64,000 nt of DNA. It comes from Luteolibacter pohnpeiensis (lineage in GTDB: Bacteria; Verrucomicrobiota; Verrucomicrobiia; Verrucomicrobiales; Akkermansiaceae). The notes beneath the pieces are model-generated. The model made no database searches, was not told the DNA's origin, and saw only the letters and a program-made list of their open reading frames with translations. Below are positions 8,957-17,779 of the stretch, piece by piece. Each line of letters begins with the position of its first letter. Positions within the stretch are counted from its first letter, which is position 1. The DNA is taken from positions 1 through 64,000 of the forward strand of contig NZ_JAENIJ010000020.1 in assembly GCF_016595435.1 (NCBI RefSeq), written 5' to 3'. The translations under genes were made by a program, and so were the position numbers.

Positions 8957-9751
8957 GTGCCTGCTGATTATCACACCCACACCCCCCTTTGCCGCCATGC
9001 GGAGGGCGAACCCGAGGCTTATATAGACGCTGCGATCGCAGCCGGACTGACTGAATACGGCATTTCCGACCACGCGCCGATGCTGCCAGAGCCATTTGAT
9101 GACTGGAGAATGTTCGAAGCCGAGCTCCCGGAATATTACAATTGGATCGAGCGCGCGAGGGCGAGAGCGGTCGGCCGACTTGAAGTCAGGGCTGGCTTGG
9201 AGTGCGACTGGTTGCCCGGATGCGAAAAATGGATCCAAAATCTCAGCGAGCGTTACGCGTGGGATTACCTCATTGGATCTGTCCACTATCTCGGAGGCTG
9301 GGATTTCGATAACCCGAAATGGCTGGGACGCTGGGCCGAAAGTGATGTGGAGCATGTTTGGGCCGAATATTGGAAAAGTTATGCCGCCATGGCGGAAAGC
9401 GGGAGCTTCGATATTTTAGGCCATCCGGATTTGGTCAAAAAGTTCGCTTACCGACCCACCGGCGATCTGGATCGCTTTTATGAACCTGTGATCGATGCGA
9501 TCGCGACATCAGGCGCGGTGATTGAGCTTAATACCGCAGGTTGGCACAAACCATGTGAGGAGGCTTATCCGGCTCCGAGATTCTTGGAGCTGGCACGATC
9601 CGCAGGAATCGGATTGGTGATTTCTTCAGACGCGCATACGCCGGGCGATGTGGCGCGTGATTTTCCTGCCGCCATTCAATTGGCCAAAGCTGCCGGTTAT
9701 ACCGAAACCGTCTTATTCCATCAGCGGCGTCGACGCGTTGAGTCCCTTTGA
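8957..9751 (+). CDS. hisK: PHP-family histidinol-phosphatase
   Basis: A 264-aa metal-dependent phosphatase of the HisJ/HisK type, which removes phosphate from L-histidinol phosphate in histidine biosynthesis. Metal ligands are visible in PADYHTHTPLCRHAEG, YGISDHAP, LECDWLPG, LIGSVHYLGGWDFDNP, DILGHPDLVKKF, IELNTAGWHKPCEEAYP and SSDAHTPGDV, at the family's usual spacing. The GTG at 8957 was chosen because the PHP motif begins at once; a TTG at 8888 would add 23 atypical residues. No other his gene is nearby, so the assignment rests on motifs. Confidence 0.88.
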   Translation: MPADYHTHTPLCRHAEGEPEAYIDAAIAAGLTEYGISDHAPMLPEPFDDWRMFEAELPEYYNWIERARARAVGRLEVRAGLECDWLPGCEKWIQNLSERYAWDYLIGSVHYLGGWDFDNPKWLGRWAESDVEHVWAEYWKSYAAMAESGSFDILGHPDLVKKFAYRPTGDLDRFYEPVIDAIATSGAVIELNTAGWHKPCEEAYPAPRFLELARSAGIGLVISSDAHTPGDVARDFPAAIQLAKAAGYTETVLFHQRRRRVESL

Positions 9752-9777
9752 TTTGCTCTGGCCCGATACGCGCAAAA

Positions 9778-9807
9778 AAAGGGTGATCGCATGAGCGACC
9801 ACCCTTT
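9778..9807. terminator. Terminator between hisK and the outer-membrane protein gene
   Basis: A 13-bp stem with one mismatch (9778-9790 with 9795-9807) and an ATGA loop is flanked by seven A residues on the left and TTTAAATT on the right. It serves the two convergent genes. Confidence 0.8.
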
Positions 9808-9836
9808 AAATTAGTTCAGACGAAAGTCTGCGTGGA

Positions 9837-10544
9837 TCAGAAATCGACGCTGACCATCATGCCGCCAACCAATTGGTTTTTGGCACCGCTGTTGAGCGTG
9901 TAGTCCTTATCGCTGAGCGAGATCGAAGCAGCGATGAATGGTGAAATGGTGGCGGACTCAGCGAACTTGTAGTCCAGAGCGACTTTGGTGGTCACGTGAG
10001 CGAAATCATTTGGCTCAACATAGTAACCAAGGGCGCTGGAGACGTTCAAAGTAAGGCAGCTGGTAAGATCAAAGCCTTTGGAAAGGGCAAACTCGGAGTA
10101 GCCGTCGTTGTCGGTTTCCACATCCAGGAAGTAGGAAAGAGACGCTTCCACAAAACCGAAGTCGTGGGAAAGAGCGAACACCACTTCTTGAGCATCATCG
10201 ATATCATCGTAGTTATAATACCAAATGTAACCGACCGATGCGGTCACGAAGTCGAAATCCTTGGCAACGCTGCCGTAGAGATCGAGCTCGTTGAGGTGAT
10301 CGCCGCCCATAGGAGCGTCGAACGAAGCTTGCCAGAAACCAGCGCTCAAATCGAGGCCATACATTTCTGTGGAAACATCACCGCCAACCTCAGTGAGGTC
10401 TTGGCCGAGGTTAAGACCGCGGAAGAGGTACTCGCTGGTGTATCCGGCGTGGAGGTTGTAATCAAGGTCGATCGCCGAAGCACTTCCTGCGGCAAGTCCG
10501 GAGGCAGCTGCCAAGGCAACGATGGTTTTACTATAATTGCGCAT
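9837..10544 (-). CDS. Outer-membrane beta-barrel protein, TIGR02001-like
   Basis: A 235-aa exported protein with a signal peptide (cut near SASA, residue 24) and a barrel of alternating amphipathic strands ending in a C-terminal Phe (GGMMVSVDF), the usual outer-membrane assembly signal. The early block YTSEYLFRGLNLGQ resembles the YxSDYRFRGIS signature of the TIGR02001 family, whose role is unknown. It is divergent from amtB across a 640-bp spacer and has its own sigma-54-like site, so a role in nitrogen-compound uptake is plausible but inferred only from context. Confidence 0.75.
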   Translation of the reverse strand: MRNYSKTIVALAAASGLAAGSASAIDLDYNLHAGYTSEYLFRGLNLGQDLTEVGGDVSTEMYGLDLSAGFWQASFDAPMGGDHLNELDLYGSVAKDFDFVTASVGYIWYYNYDDIDDAQEVVFALSHDFGFVEASLSYFLDVETDNDGYSEFALSKGFDLTSCLTLNVSSALGYYVEPNDFAHVTTKVALDYKFAESATISPFIAASISLSDKDYTLNSGAKNQLVGGMMVSVDF

Positions 10545-10631
10545 CTGTTTGTTTGGTTGTCGATTGCAGATGTTGTCTTAACAAATTCGGGTTAGGATGT
10601 TGTTACAGACAACGGGAGACGACTCCTATGT

Positions 10632-10647
10632 AGCACTCTGGGTGCCG
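10632..10647 (-). promoter_or_regulatory. Candidate sigma-54 promoter of the outer-membrane protein gene
   Basis: Read on the minus strand the site is CGGCAC-N5-GTGCT. The invariant GG and GC are present at correct spacing, with two departures from TGGCAC/TTGCT. It lies about 88 bp before the start codon. It is weaker than the two other sigma-54 sites in this window, so it is offered as a candidate. Confidence 0.45.
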
Positions 10648-11096
10648 GAGCAGCGCCTAAATGTAGATATTTCACATTTCCTAAGCTTCTGTCCAGATCC
10701 TTTTGGGCTTTTAGGTGTCTTCTAGTCGGAGGGTTAGATACTTGGTTTAGTGATGGCAAGTGAAATGAGGCGCATTGAGATTTCATGCCATTAGCCAACG
10801 ATAACTATTCGAGTGAACGTACGTTTCGAACGTGTAGATTTGTTCTGCAAAGTTCGCCTTAACACCAAGAACTTTGTTTTTTTCAAGTAAATTCGAGTAA
10901 CTGACTAATGAATGTGGATCTTTAACGGGTAATGCACCTGAAATGTGGCAACCGATTGGCTTCAGGCTGGTTGCCAGTGGGGTGAGCAACCTTTTCATAC
11001 ACATAAGCTGTGCCTATTTTTTCATAAAACAGCATTACATTGTAAATTTGCTAAGATTTCAGCTTCCAGGTTGAGCCTAAGGTCGGGAGGTTATTT
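10648..11096. other. Long regulatory spacer between the outer-membrane protein gene and amtB
   Basis: Together with the flanking promoters this 640-bp spacer (10545-11184) contains no convincing gene. A long open frame runs into amtB from upstream but lacks coding character. A TGCACC half-site (10933-10938) about 160 bp before the amtB promoter could belong to an NtrC enhancer, but its second half is poor. Nothing else was identified. Confidence 0.5.
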
Positions 11097-11112
11097 TGGC
11101 ACGATCGTTGCT
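11097..11112 (+). promoter_or_regulatory. Sigma-54 promoter of amtB
   Basis: TGGCAC-N5-TTGCT is identical to the RpoN consensus and, in its fixed positions, to the glnB promoter. The predicted start of transcription near 11124 leaves a leader of about 60 nt before the ATG at 11185. Confidence 0.92.
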
Positions 11113-11184
11113 TCCCCCGCAAAGCGCTGGGGGACTTGTAGTTCCCGAATAAATAGCAGCAATACATCCCCACCCCTAACCACA

Positions 11185-12618
11185 ATGATTAGTCGAAAAA
11201 AAAATAAACTGCGGACCTTATTGGTCGCGGCAATCGCTTTTGCGGCGATTCCGATGACCGCTCCGCTATACGCGCAGGAGGAAACCGCGCCGCCTACCGA
11301 GCAGATGGCTGATACCACGCCAGCGCCTGAAGCACCTGCTCCCGAGGCTGCGGAAGAATCAACGTCTGCAGGCGAAGCCGCGTATAAAGAGTTCATGGCC
11401 GGGCCTGAAGGGGCGATGTTTGCTGTGAACAACCTTTGGATCCTGATCGCAGCAGCCTTGGTGTTCATCATGCACTTGGGCTTCTCGGCTGTTGAGTCCG
11501 GCATGTGCCAAAAGAAGAACTGCGTGAACATCATGTTCAAGAACGTGTTCATCGTTTGCATCGGTGCACTCACCTACATGCTCTGGGGCTTCAAATCGAT
11601 GTATCCCGGTGAAGATTGGTTGGTGAATGGGATTTTTGCATTAGGCAAACCTCTCCCGAACTCAATTGCTGACGGTGAGATCGTCGCTAATATGACTTCC
11701 GCCTACGCGAACTACACCTATTGGACAGACTTCATCTTCCAAGCGATGTTCGCTGCGACTGCTGCAACCATCGTTTCTGGTGCAGTTGCTGAACGGGTGA
11801 AGCTTTCTTCATTCATGATTTACGCAACCATTCTGGTCATGTTCTTTTACCCAATCACGGGCTCCTGGAAATGGGGCTTGGGCTGGCTTGATAAGATGGG
11901 CTTCTATGACTTTGCCGGTTCAACATTGGTCCATGCATTCGGCGGTTTTGCTGCGCTCGCTGCGATTCTCGTTCTCGGACCACGCCGTGGTAAATACACC
12001 GCTGAAGGTGTGAAGCCAGTGCTTCCTCACAACCTTCCGTTTGCACTTACCGGTGTGTTTGCCCTGTTCATCGGTTGGTTCGGATTCAACGGCGGTTCCG
12101 TGCTGAGCGCTGACCCAGCTGGAGTGTCCCGTGTTTTTGTTACCACAGCAATGGCCGGTTTCGCGGGTGGCCTTGGTGCTACCTTCTTCTCTTGGATCGT
12201 GATCAAAAAACCAGATCTCTCCATGGGTCTTAACGGAATCCTCGCCGGTTTGGTTGGTATCACCGCCGGTGCTGATGTGCTCGGAACCTGGGTAGCAGTT
12301 GCCGTTGGTGCAGTTGCTGGCATTCTGGTCGTGATTGCAGTGCTTGTGTTCGACAAATTGAAAATCGACGATCCTGTCGGTGCCGTTTCCGTTCACGGTG
12401 TTTGCGGTGTTTTCGGAACTCTCGCTGTTGCCCTTGATGGGTCACACTCGGTGCTTACCCAGCTGATTGGCACACTCTCTGTTGGTGCTTTCGCCTTCGT
12501 GGCTTCCCTTGTCCTGTTCTTGATCCTGAAGGTCACGATCGGTGTCCGGGTTGATGCCCAGGAAGAAGAAGAAGGCTTGGATGTTGCCGAGCACGGTGCA
12601 CCAGCTTACACCGACTGA
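11185..12618 (+). CDS. amtB: Ammonium transporter
   Basis: A 477-aa Amt/Rh channel for ammonium uptake in the inner membrane. A signal peptide (about 1-30) is followed by an Ala/Pro/Glu-rich periplasmic stretch of about 45 residues and eleven predicted helices. The twin pore histidines are visible as H250 (GSTLVHAFGG) and H404 (SVHGVCGVFG), 154 residues apart against 150 in E. coli. The structural Asp precedes the first (FYDFAGS). The ATG at 11185 gives a proper signal peptide. The gene is sigma-54 dependent and ends at its own terminator. The P-II partner is probably the glnB product encoded 7 kb upstream. Confidence 0.95.
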   Translation: MISRKKNKLRTLLVAAIAFAAIPMTAPLYAQEETAPPTEQMADTTPAPEAPAPEAAEESTSAGEAAYKEFMAGPEGAMFAVNNLWILIAAALVFIMHLGFSAVESGMCQKKNCVNIMFKNVFIVCIGALTYMLWGFKSMYPGEDWLVNGIFALGKPLPNSIADGEIVANMTSAYANYTYWTDFIFQAMFAATAATIVSGAVAERVKLSSFMIYATILVMFFYPITGSWKWGLGWLDKMGFYDFAGSTLVHAFGGFAALAAILVLGPRRGKYTAEGVKPVLPHNLPFALTGVFALFIGWFGFNGGSVLSADPAGVSRVFVTTAMAGFAGGLGATFFSWIVIKKPDLSMGLNGILAGLVGITAGADVLGTWVAVAVGAVAGILVVIAVLVFDKLKIDDPVGAVSVHGVCGVFGTLAVALDGSHSVLTQLIGTLSVGAFAFVASLVLFLILKVTIGVRVDAQEEEEGLDVAEHGAPAYTD

Positions 12619-12655
12619 TTGATTCATCCTCCGATCAATTGAATTGATCCTCACG

Positions 12656-12690
12656 CGGGCGGTCCATAACGGGGCCGCCCGTTTTCGTTT
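12656..12690 (+). terminator. Intrinsic terminator of amtB
   Basis: A 10-bp GC-rich stem (12656-12665 with 12672-12681, one G-U pair) has a 6-base loop and is followed by TTTTCGTTT. Its position argues against a TTG start at 12644 for the next gene. Confidence 0.85.
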
Positions 12691-12724
12691 GCAGTCCGGG
12701 CCAACTCCGGTTCCTCTGGCGGCG

Positions 12725-13171
12725 GTGAAAAGTCCCAGCCGTTTGATCTTTCTTGGCACCTTGGCGATCGGCCTGATCGTCGCGGCGATTCTTTGGTTCA
12801 TGCCCTACGACTGGAAGGCAGATTCAGCCGCGCGATTCAAAGTCGAGGCCACGCAGATCACTCGCGACCATTCCTATTTTTGGTTGGATGTTCATTTGGT
12901 GAAATCCGGTAGCGAGCCCCATGTCAAAGAAAAGCCGGTTTGGCTGCAGGGGAAAGATGGTGAAAAACTCGACTCGGTCGGGGTGACTTTCGGCACGGAT
13001 AAGGACGGCGAGGTTTCTGAAATCTGGTATAAATTCTGGGTTCCGGAGTCAGCTTTTCATGGCCCGCTGACGTTGCATTTGAATGAAGGAGAATTGACCA
13101 TTCGGTCGCATGCAGATGTCCCTTCGTTGGAGGAAGGGCAGATCAAAGTTTACCGCACCAAATACTGGTAA
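12725..13171 (+). CDS. Small membrane-anchored protein of unknown function
   Basis: A 148-aa protein from the GTG at 12725 with one N-terminal helix (LIFLGTLAIGLIVAAILWFM) and a periplasmic beta-rich domain (FKVEATQITRDHSYFWLDVHLVK, WYKFWVPESAFHGPLTLHLNEGELTIRS). No family was recognised. Only 2 bp separate it from coaX, so the two are probably co-transcribed. An upstream TTG at 12644 would place the start inside the amtB terminator and was not used. Confidence 0.65.
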   Translation: MKSPSRLIFLGTLAIGLIVAAILWFMPYDWKADSAARFKVEATQITRDHSYFWLDVHLVKSGSEPHVKEKPVWLQGKDGEKLDSVGVTFGTDKDGEVSEIWYKFWVPESAFHGPLTLHLNEGELTIRSHADVPSLEEGQIKVYRTKYW

Positions 13172-13173
13172 TC

Positions 13174-13920
13174 ATGTCTTGGCTGTTGATTGATAATTCG
13201 AACACCCGCACCAAGTTCGCGCTGGCGGACGAAAGCGGATTGCTGGAGTGGAGAGGTGTTATTGCAACGCCGGACATTTCTCAGGAAACCTTGTTAGAGC
13301 TACTCCAAGGGGTGGATTATCATGGGGTGTTGATCGGGTCGGTTGTTCCGCTCAAACGCGACCTCATGGCGGAGTTTTTTCGCGATGCGCATCCGCTCCA
13401 TCTTCTGGATTACCGCAGTCCGCTCGGGATCGGGATCGATTATCCCAATCCTCAACAGATCGGAGCTGATCGTTTGGCAAATGCGGTGGGAGTCATGGCC
13501 CGTCATGGAACACCGGCCGTGGTGATCGATTTTGGAACCGCGGTGACGTTCGATGTGGTATCGGCTGCGCCAGCGTATTTGGGCGGAGTCATTGCTCCTG
13601 GTCTTGGCGCGATGTCCGGTTATCTAACCCGAAAAACCGCACTGCTTCCCGAGGTGGATCTGGTCGAGCCGGATACCGCTATTGGCAAGTCCACCGTGCA
13701 GGCGATGCAAGCCGGAGCCGTGTTTGGATATCGCGGATTGGTGCGTGGAATCCTTGCTGAAATTCTCAAGGAGCTTCCTGAAAACACCTTCATTGTCGCG
13801 ACTGGCGGAGACGCGGCACTGATTGCCAAGGGGGTTTCTGAAATCTCAGCCGTGGATCGCGATCTAACATTGGACGGATTGCGCCACGTCGCCTGCAGAG
13901 TGTTCTCAGAAAGTCGCTGA
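13174..13920 (+). CDS. coaX: Type III pantothenate kinase
   Basis: A 248-aa ASKHA-fold kinase for the first step of coenzyme A synthesis. It has LLIDNSNTRTKFAL (phosphate-1 motif, DxGNT-like with Ser for Gly), GADRLANAVG, VVIDFGTAVTFDVV, GGVIAPGLGAM and IVATGGDA. The length matches the family. The DNSNT variant of the first motif is common in coaX of this lineage, and the catalytic Asp (GADR) is kept. It lies between a small membrane protein and a ROK-family protein on the same strand. Confidence 0.9.
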   Translation: MSWLLIDNSNTRTKFALADESGLLEWRGVIATPDISQETLLELLQGVDYHGVLIGSVVPLKRDLMAEFFRDAHPLHLLDYRSPLGIGIDYPNPQQIGADRLANAVGVMARHGTPAVVIDFGTAVTFDVVSAAPAYLGGVIAPGLGAMSGYLTRKTALLPEVDLVEPDTAIGKSTVQAMQAGAVFGYRGLVRGILAEILKELPENTFIVATGGDAALIAKGVSEISAVDRDLTLDGLRHVACRVFSESR

Positions 13921-13964
13921 AAAGACGTGCCATTCCTTGATGTTTCGCTACGCCTTGGGGAGAA

Positions 13965-14915
13965 ATGAGCGAAACACCACTTGCGATTGGAATCGATTTC
14001 GGCGGAACCTCCGTGAAAGCCGGCGTTGTGAAATTGGACACGATCATTGATCATGCTCCACCGATCGCCACCCAAGATTTTACCGAACCTGCAGGACTGA
14101 TCGAAGCGATCGTCCGCGTCATCGAAGATTTGCGCGCAAGACACCCGGGCATCGTCGCCGTTGGCGTGGGCATGCCTGGATTTGTCGATTTCGAAAACGG
14201 CGTGGTTTATAATCTAACAAACGTGCGGGGCTGGGTTAACATTCCCTTGAAAAGCCTTCTGGAGGAAAAGACCGGTTTGCCCGTGGTCGTGGATAACGAT
14301 GCCAATTGCATGGCGTTTGCGGAATGGAAGCGCGGAGCCGGGCAGGGGACCAAACATCTGGTCTGCATCTCGCTCGGAACAGGCGTCGGTGGCGGCATTA
14401 TTGCTAACGGCCAGATGGTGCGTGGAGCCTACCATGGTGCTGGTGAAGTCGGGCAAACATCCATCGATTACCAAGGTCGTAGAGGTCACTATGGCAACAT
14501 GGGCGCTTTGGAAGATTATATTGGCAACAACGAAATCACCGCCACGGCCCATGATACCTACGGTGAATCTGGTACTTCGAAGCCATTGGACGAATGCAGT
14601 CCGGCTGCGCTCGCCGCTGCGGCTGCGGAGGGGGATGAGACCGCGAAACAGCTCTGGGACGACATTGGTAAAAAACTAGCCACAGCGGTGATGAACTGCT
14701 GCTGGTTGCTCAACCCGGAAGCCGTTGTGATCGGAGGTGGCGTTGCCCGGGCGGGCGCGCTGTTGTTCGAACCACTCAACAAGTATCTGCTCGATCAGCT
14801 ATCGGGCCCATTCAAGGATCACCTTAAAATTCTACCCGCACGGTTCGGTCACGAAGCCGGAACCGTGGGGGCGGCGGCGATGGCCTTGGAATGGTCCGAC
14901 CATCACCACAGCTGA
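13965..14915 (+). CDS. ROK-family protein, glucokinase-like, lacking the zinc motif
   Basis: A 316-aa ASKHA sugar-kinase-like protein. It has the ATP phosphate motif IGIDFGGTSVKAGVV, the catalytic-Asp block VVDNDANCMAFAEWKRG, ISLGTGVGGGII and the adenosine motif VVIGGGVARAG. The usual ROK sugar/zinc block is changed: GEIGH reads GEVGQ, and the CxCGxxGCxE zinc ligands are replaced by GRRGHYGNMGALE, with no cysteine. The catalytic Asp is retained, so kinase activity is possible, but substrate specificity cannot be assigned. It follows coaX by 44 bp and converges with ppc. Confidence 0.85.
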   Translation: MSETPLAIGIDFGGTSVKAGVVKLDTIIDHAPPIATQDFTEPAGLIEAIVRVIEDLRARHPGIVAVGVGMPGFVDFENGVVYNLTNVRGWVNIPLKSLLEEKTGLPVVVDNDANCMAFAEWKRGAGQGTKHLVCISLGTGVGGGIIANGQMVRGAYHGAGEVGQTSIDYQGRRGHYGNMGALEDYIGNNEITATAHDTYGESGTSKPLDECSPAALAAAAAEGDETAKQLWDDIGKKLATAVMNCCWLLNPEAVVIGGGVARAGALLFEPLNKYLLDQLSGPFKDHLKILPARFGHEAGTVGAAAMALEWSDHHHS

Positions 14916-14925
14916 ACTTTTGTGA

Positions 14926-17691
14926 TCAACCCGTCGTCCGCAGGCCGGAGGCGATGGCGTTGATCGAAAGCAGTAATTTCGGCAACAGCGCGTCGGCAGC
15001 GGCGCGCTGATCGTTGGCCACGTGGTTGCGCCATTGCTTCAGCAGGCCGATTTGCTGGTGGTGTAGCACGCGCAGCGGGGCCTCGCGAATGTCCAGAGTC
15101 TTGGCCATCCGAGGGCGGCGGTCGCGCATGCTGCCCTCGAACAGCTCCGCCAGCAAGGTGCTGGTTTTTTCGAATTCATCGATGATGCGGCCGAGGAACC
15201 GTTCGCGGATTTCAATATTCGCGACCAATTCCGAGTAAGCGCGCATCAGGTCCAAATTGGCCGATGCCAGGTTGGTTTCCACGTTGGTGAGGACGTAGCT
15301 GAAGAACGAGGATTTCTCCAAGGCGGCTTTCAGTTCCTGAAAACCAGCGGGATTCTCGGACTTGAGCTTTTCCAGCGCGGTGCCGACGCCGAACCAGCCG
15401 GGCAGATAGAATCTCGCCTGGGTCCAGGAGAAGACCCACGGGATGGCTCGCAGATCGCTGATGGAAAATCCTTTTTTGCCGGTCCGGCGTGCTGGACGGG
15501 AGCCGATCCGGGAATTTTCCAGCGCGTCGATCGGCGTTGCCTGACGGTAAAATTCGATGAATCCCTCAGTCCGGAGGAACTTTTGATAAGCTTCCTGGCT
15601 GGCCGATGCCAAAACGGTCATGAACTTCTGACAAGGATCCGGCTCCGCTTCCATGTGGCGGTGGCGCGCCGTGGTGACTGCGGCTCCTGCGAGAAGCAGC
15701 TCCAGATTGAAGGTCGCGTTGGCGAGGTTGGCGTACTTTTGGACGATGGTTTCGCCTTGCTCCGTCATCCGGAAGCCGCCGCTCATCGCACCATGCGGGA
15801 GAGAAGCCATGAACCAATGCGTCGGACCCGCTCCGCGGGAAATGGTGCCGCCACGACCGTGGAAGAAGCAGATGCTGACATCGCGCGCCTGGCCCACTGC
15901 GGTCAGCGCGTGCTGGGCTCGTTGCAGGGCGAATTGGGCGGCGAGAATTCCGCAATCTTTGTTCGAGTCGGAGTAGCCGAGCATCACCTGTTGGCCCGGT
16001 TTTCTGCCGTGTTTGGTCATCGCATTGCGGGAACGGATGGCCAGCGGATGATCCAAAAAGGCCTCCAAAATTCCCGGTGATCGATCCAGATCGTCCATGG
16101 TTTCGAAGAGTGGAACCACTTGCAGCGGGCAAACCAAACCTTCCTCGGTGAGATCCATCAGCCCGGCTTCACGCGCGAGCAGATACACGCCAAGAAGGTC
16201 GGAAAGCTGGCGGGTCATCGAAATGATCAGCGATCCCAGACCGTCCGATCCCCAGCTTTTCCGATGGCGGACAAATACCCGATAGGTGTCCAGCACATCA
16301 TTGGCTTCGGGGCCGATGCGTGTGGTCTCGTGCAGGAACGGCCGTGGGGAATCGAGCTCGCGATTGAGAAACTCAAGCCGTTTGGCCTCGTCCCATTCGC
16401 TGTAGTTTTCGCCATCCTTCACTCCGGCGGCTGCTAGCAATTGGCTGATCGCCTTGTCGTGGAACTCCGAGTTTTGCCGGAGATCGAGCACGGCCAAATG
16501 GAAACCGAAAACCTCGAGCTTGTGACGCAATGGGCGGATCGCCTGCTCTTCGATCAAGCTGCAACCTGCTTCGGCCAGGGTTTCGGAAATCAAATCCAGG
16601 TCCGCGGAAAGTTTCGCAGCGCTGTCATAACCGGCTTTGCCGCGGGTTTGTTCTTTCAGGCGGAGCGCCATCAGATCGGCCATTTGCCGCCAAGGCTCCT
16701 CGGCATTGCGATCCAGAATTTCGCGCACGTCCTGCTCGGTGGCGACCATGAACGAGAGCTCGTCGATGCGCGCCTGCAGTTCATCCGGGACGGCGGTGAG
16801 GTGGCGGGAAAGGGTCAGCTGTTTCGCGAGTTTCCGGAGTTCGCGATGCAATAGCTCGAAGGCCGCGTGGCGCAGGGCTTCGAGTGATTTTTCCGTAACT
16901 TCAGGCGTGACCAGCGGGTGGCCGTCGCGGTCACCGCCGATCCATGAACCGAAGGAAAGCCGGGGGATGTTGCCTGCGGAGCGGAGGAGGTCGAGCGGAA
17001 GTCCCGCATCGCTCCAGGCATCGGTGAAATGTTCGTCCAGGCGGTTGATCGCGGCAGGGAAGAGGTCGCGCAAGTAGTGAATAGCGTTGCGTAATTCGCT
17101 ATAAATATCAGGCCGGACCATGTGAATTTCCGCCGTTCTCCAAAGTGTCTCCAAAATGGTGACCACGCGTTGGCGGATGCGCCGACGCTCGCGAGCGGTG
17201 TATTTCGGATACTCGTTTCGCACCATTTCATCGTAAAGTGCACGGTGCCTTTCGCGGATGCTAACTCGTTTTGCCTCAGTTGGGTGAGCGGTAAGAACCG
17301 GCTCCACTTTGACATCGCGCAGGACTTCGAGGATCTGTTCCGGGTCCAGTCCCAGCGATTGCAGATCCTGGATCGCTTTTGGCCAGAGACCGCGGATCGA
17401 TTGCGGGCCGAGCACGTTTTCCCGCTCGCGTCGGATATCGGCGGATACCCGTTCTTCGACCATGTTAAGCAATTGGAAACCAATCGAGTATAGTTGAGGG
17501 AGGCCTTCCGGGGACGATCCGACACTGGGTTCGCTACCTGACCACGGCATGAATGGTAACAGCTCGGTTTCGCCGGTGCTGGCCAAAGCGTCTTTCAGAC
17601 AGCCAAGGAGGAATCCAAGGGTTTCGTCGATCAGCTCGAATCCTTCGAGCCGGAGTTGTTCGCGGGTGGGATGGCCGGCAGGGTCAGTCAT
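14926..17691 (-). CDS. ppc: Phosphoenolpyruvate carboxylase
   Basis: A 921-aa anaplerotic enzyme that carboxylates PEP to oxaloacetate. The catalytic His (H136) lies in VLTAHPTEAKR. Other conserved blocks are SFGSWIGGDRDGHP, LGYSDSNKDCGILA (PEP site), CFFHGRGGTISRGAGPTHW (second catalytic His) and the C-terminal SINAIASGLRTTG. The length is slightly above E. coli Ppc (883 aa). It is divergent from menD, with 88 bp between the two starts. Confidence 0.97.
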   Translation of the reverse strand: MTDPAGHPTREQLRLEGFELIDETLGFLLGCLKDALASTGETELLPFMPWSGSEPSVGSSPEGLPQLYSIGFQLLNMVEERVSADIRRERENVLGPQSIRGLWPKAIQDLQSLGLDPEQILEVLRDVKVEPVLTAHPTEAKRVSIRERHRALYDEMVRNEYPKYTARERRRIRQRVVTILETLWRTAEIHMVRPDIYSELRNAIHYLRDLFPAAINRLDEHFTDAWSDAGLPLDLLRSAGNIPRLSFGSWIGGDRDGHPLVTPEVTEKSLEALRHAAFELLHRELRKLAKQLTLSRHLTAVPDELQARIDELSFMVATEQDVREILDRNAEEPWRQMADLMALRLKEQTRGKAGYDSAAKLSADLDLISETLAEAGCSLIEEQAIRPLRHKLEVFGFHLAVLDLRQNSEFHDKAISQLLAAAGVKDGENYSEWDEAKRLEFLNRELDSPRPFLHETTRIGPEANDVLDTYRVFVRHRKSWGSDGLGSLIISMTRQLSDLLGVYLLAREAGLMDLTEEGLVCPLQVVPLFETMDDLDRSPGILEAFLDHPLAIRSRNAMTKHGRKPGQQVMLGYSDSNKDCGILAAQFALQRAQHALTAVGQARDVSICFFHGRGGTISRGAGPTHWFMASLPHGAMSGGFRMTEQGETIVQKYANLANATFNLELLLAGAAVTTARHRHMEAEPDPCQKFMTVLASASQEAYQKFLRTEGFIEFYRQATPIDALENSRIGSRPARRTGKKGFSISDLRAIPWVFSWTQARFYLPGWFGVGTALEKLKSENPAGFQELKAALEKSSFFSYVLTNVETNLASANLDLMRAYSELVANIEIRERFLGRIIDEFEKTSTLLAELFEGSMRDRRPRMAKTLDIREAPLRVLHHQQIGLLKQWRNHVANDQRAAADALLPKLLLSINAIASGLRTTG

Positions 17692-17779
17692 GTCTGCGAC
17701 AAGCTAAGCATGAACCGAGCCGAAACGAAAAGGCCGATTCTTCTTCGCGAAATCCCCCTCTCTGGAGTAGCAAGTCGCC

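Noticed and set aside
10945-11184. N-terminal extension of amtB from 10945
   Set aside because: The extension would cross the sigma-54 promoter and bury the signal peptide; the ATG at 11185 is the clear start.
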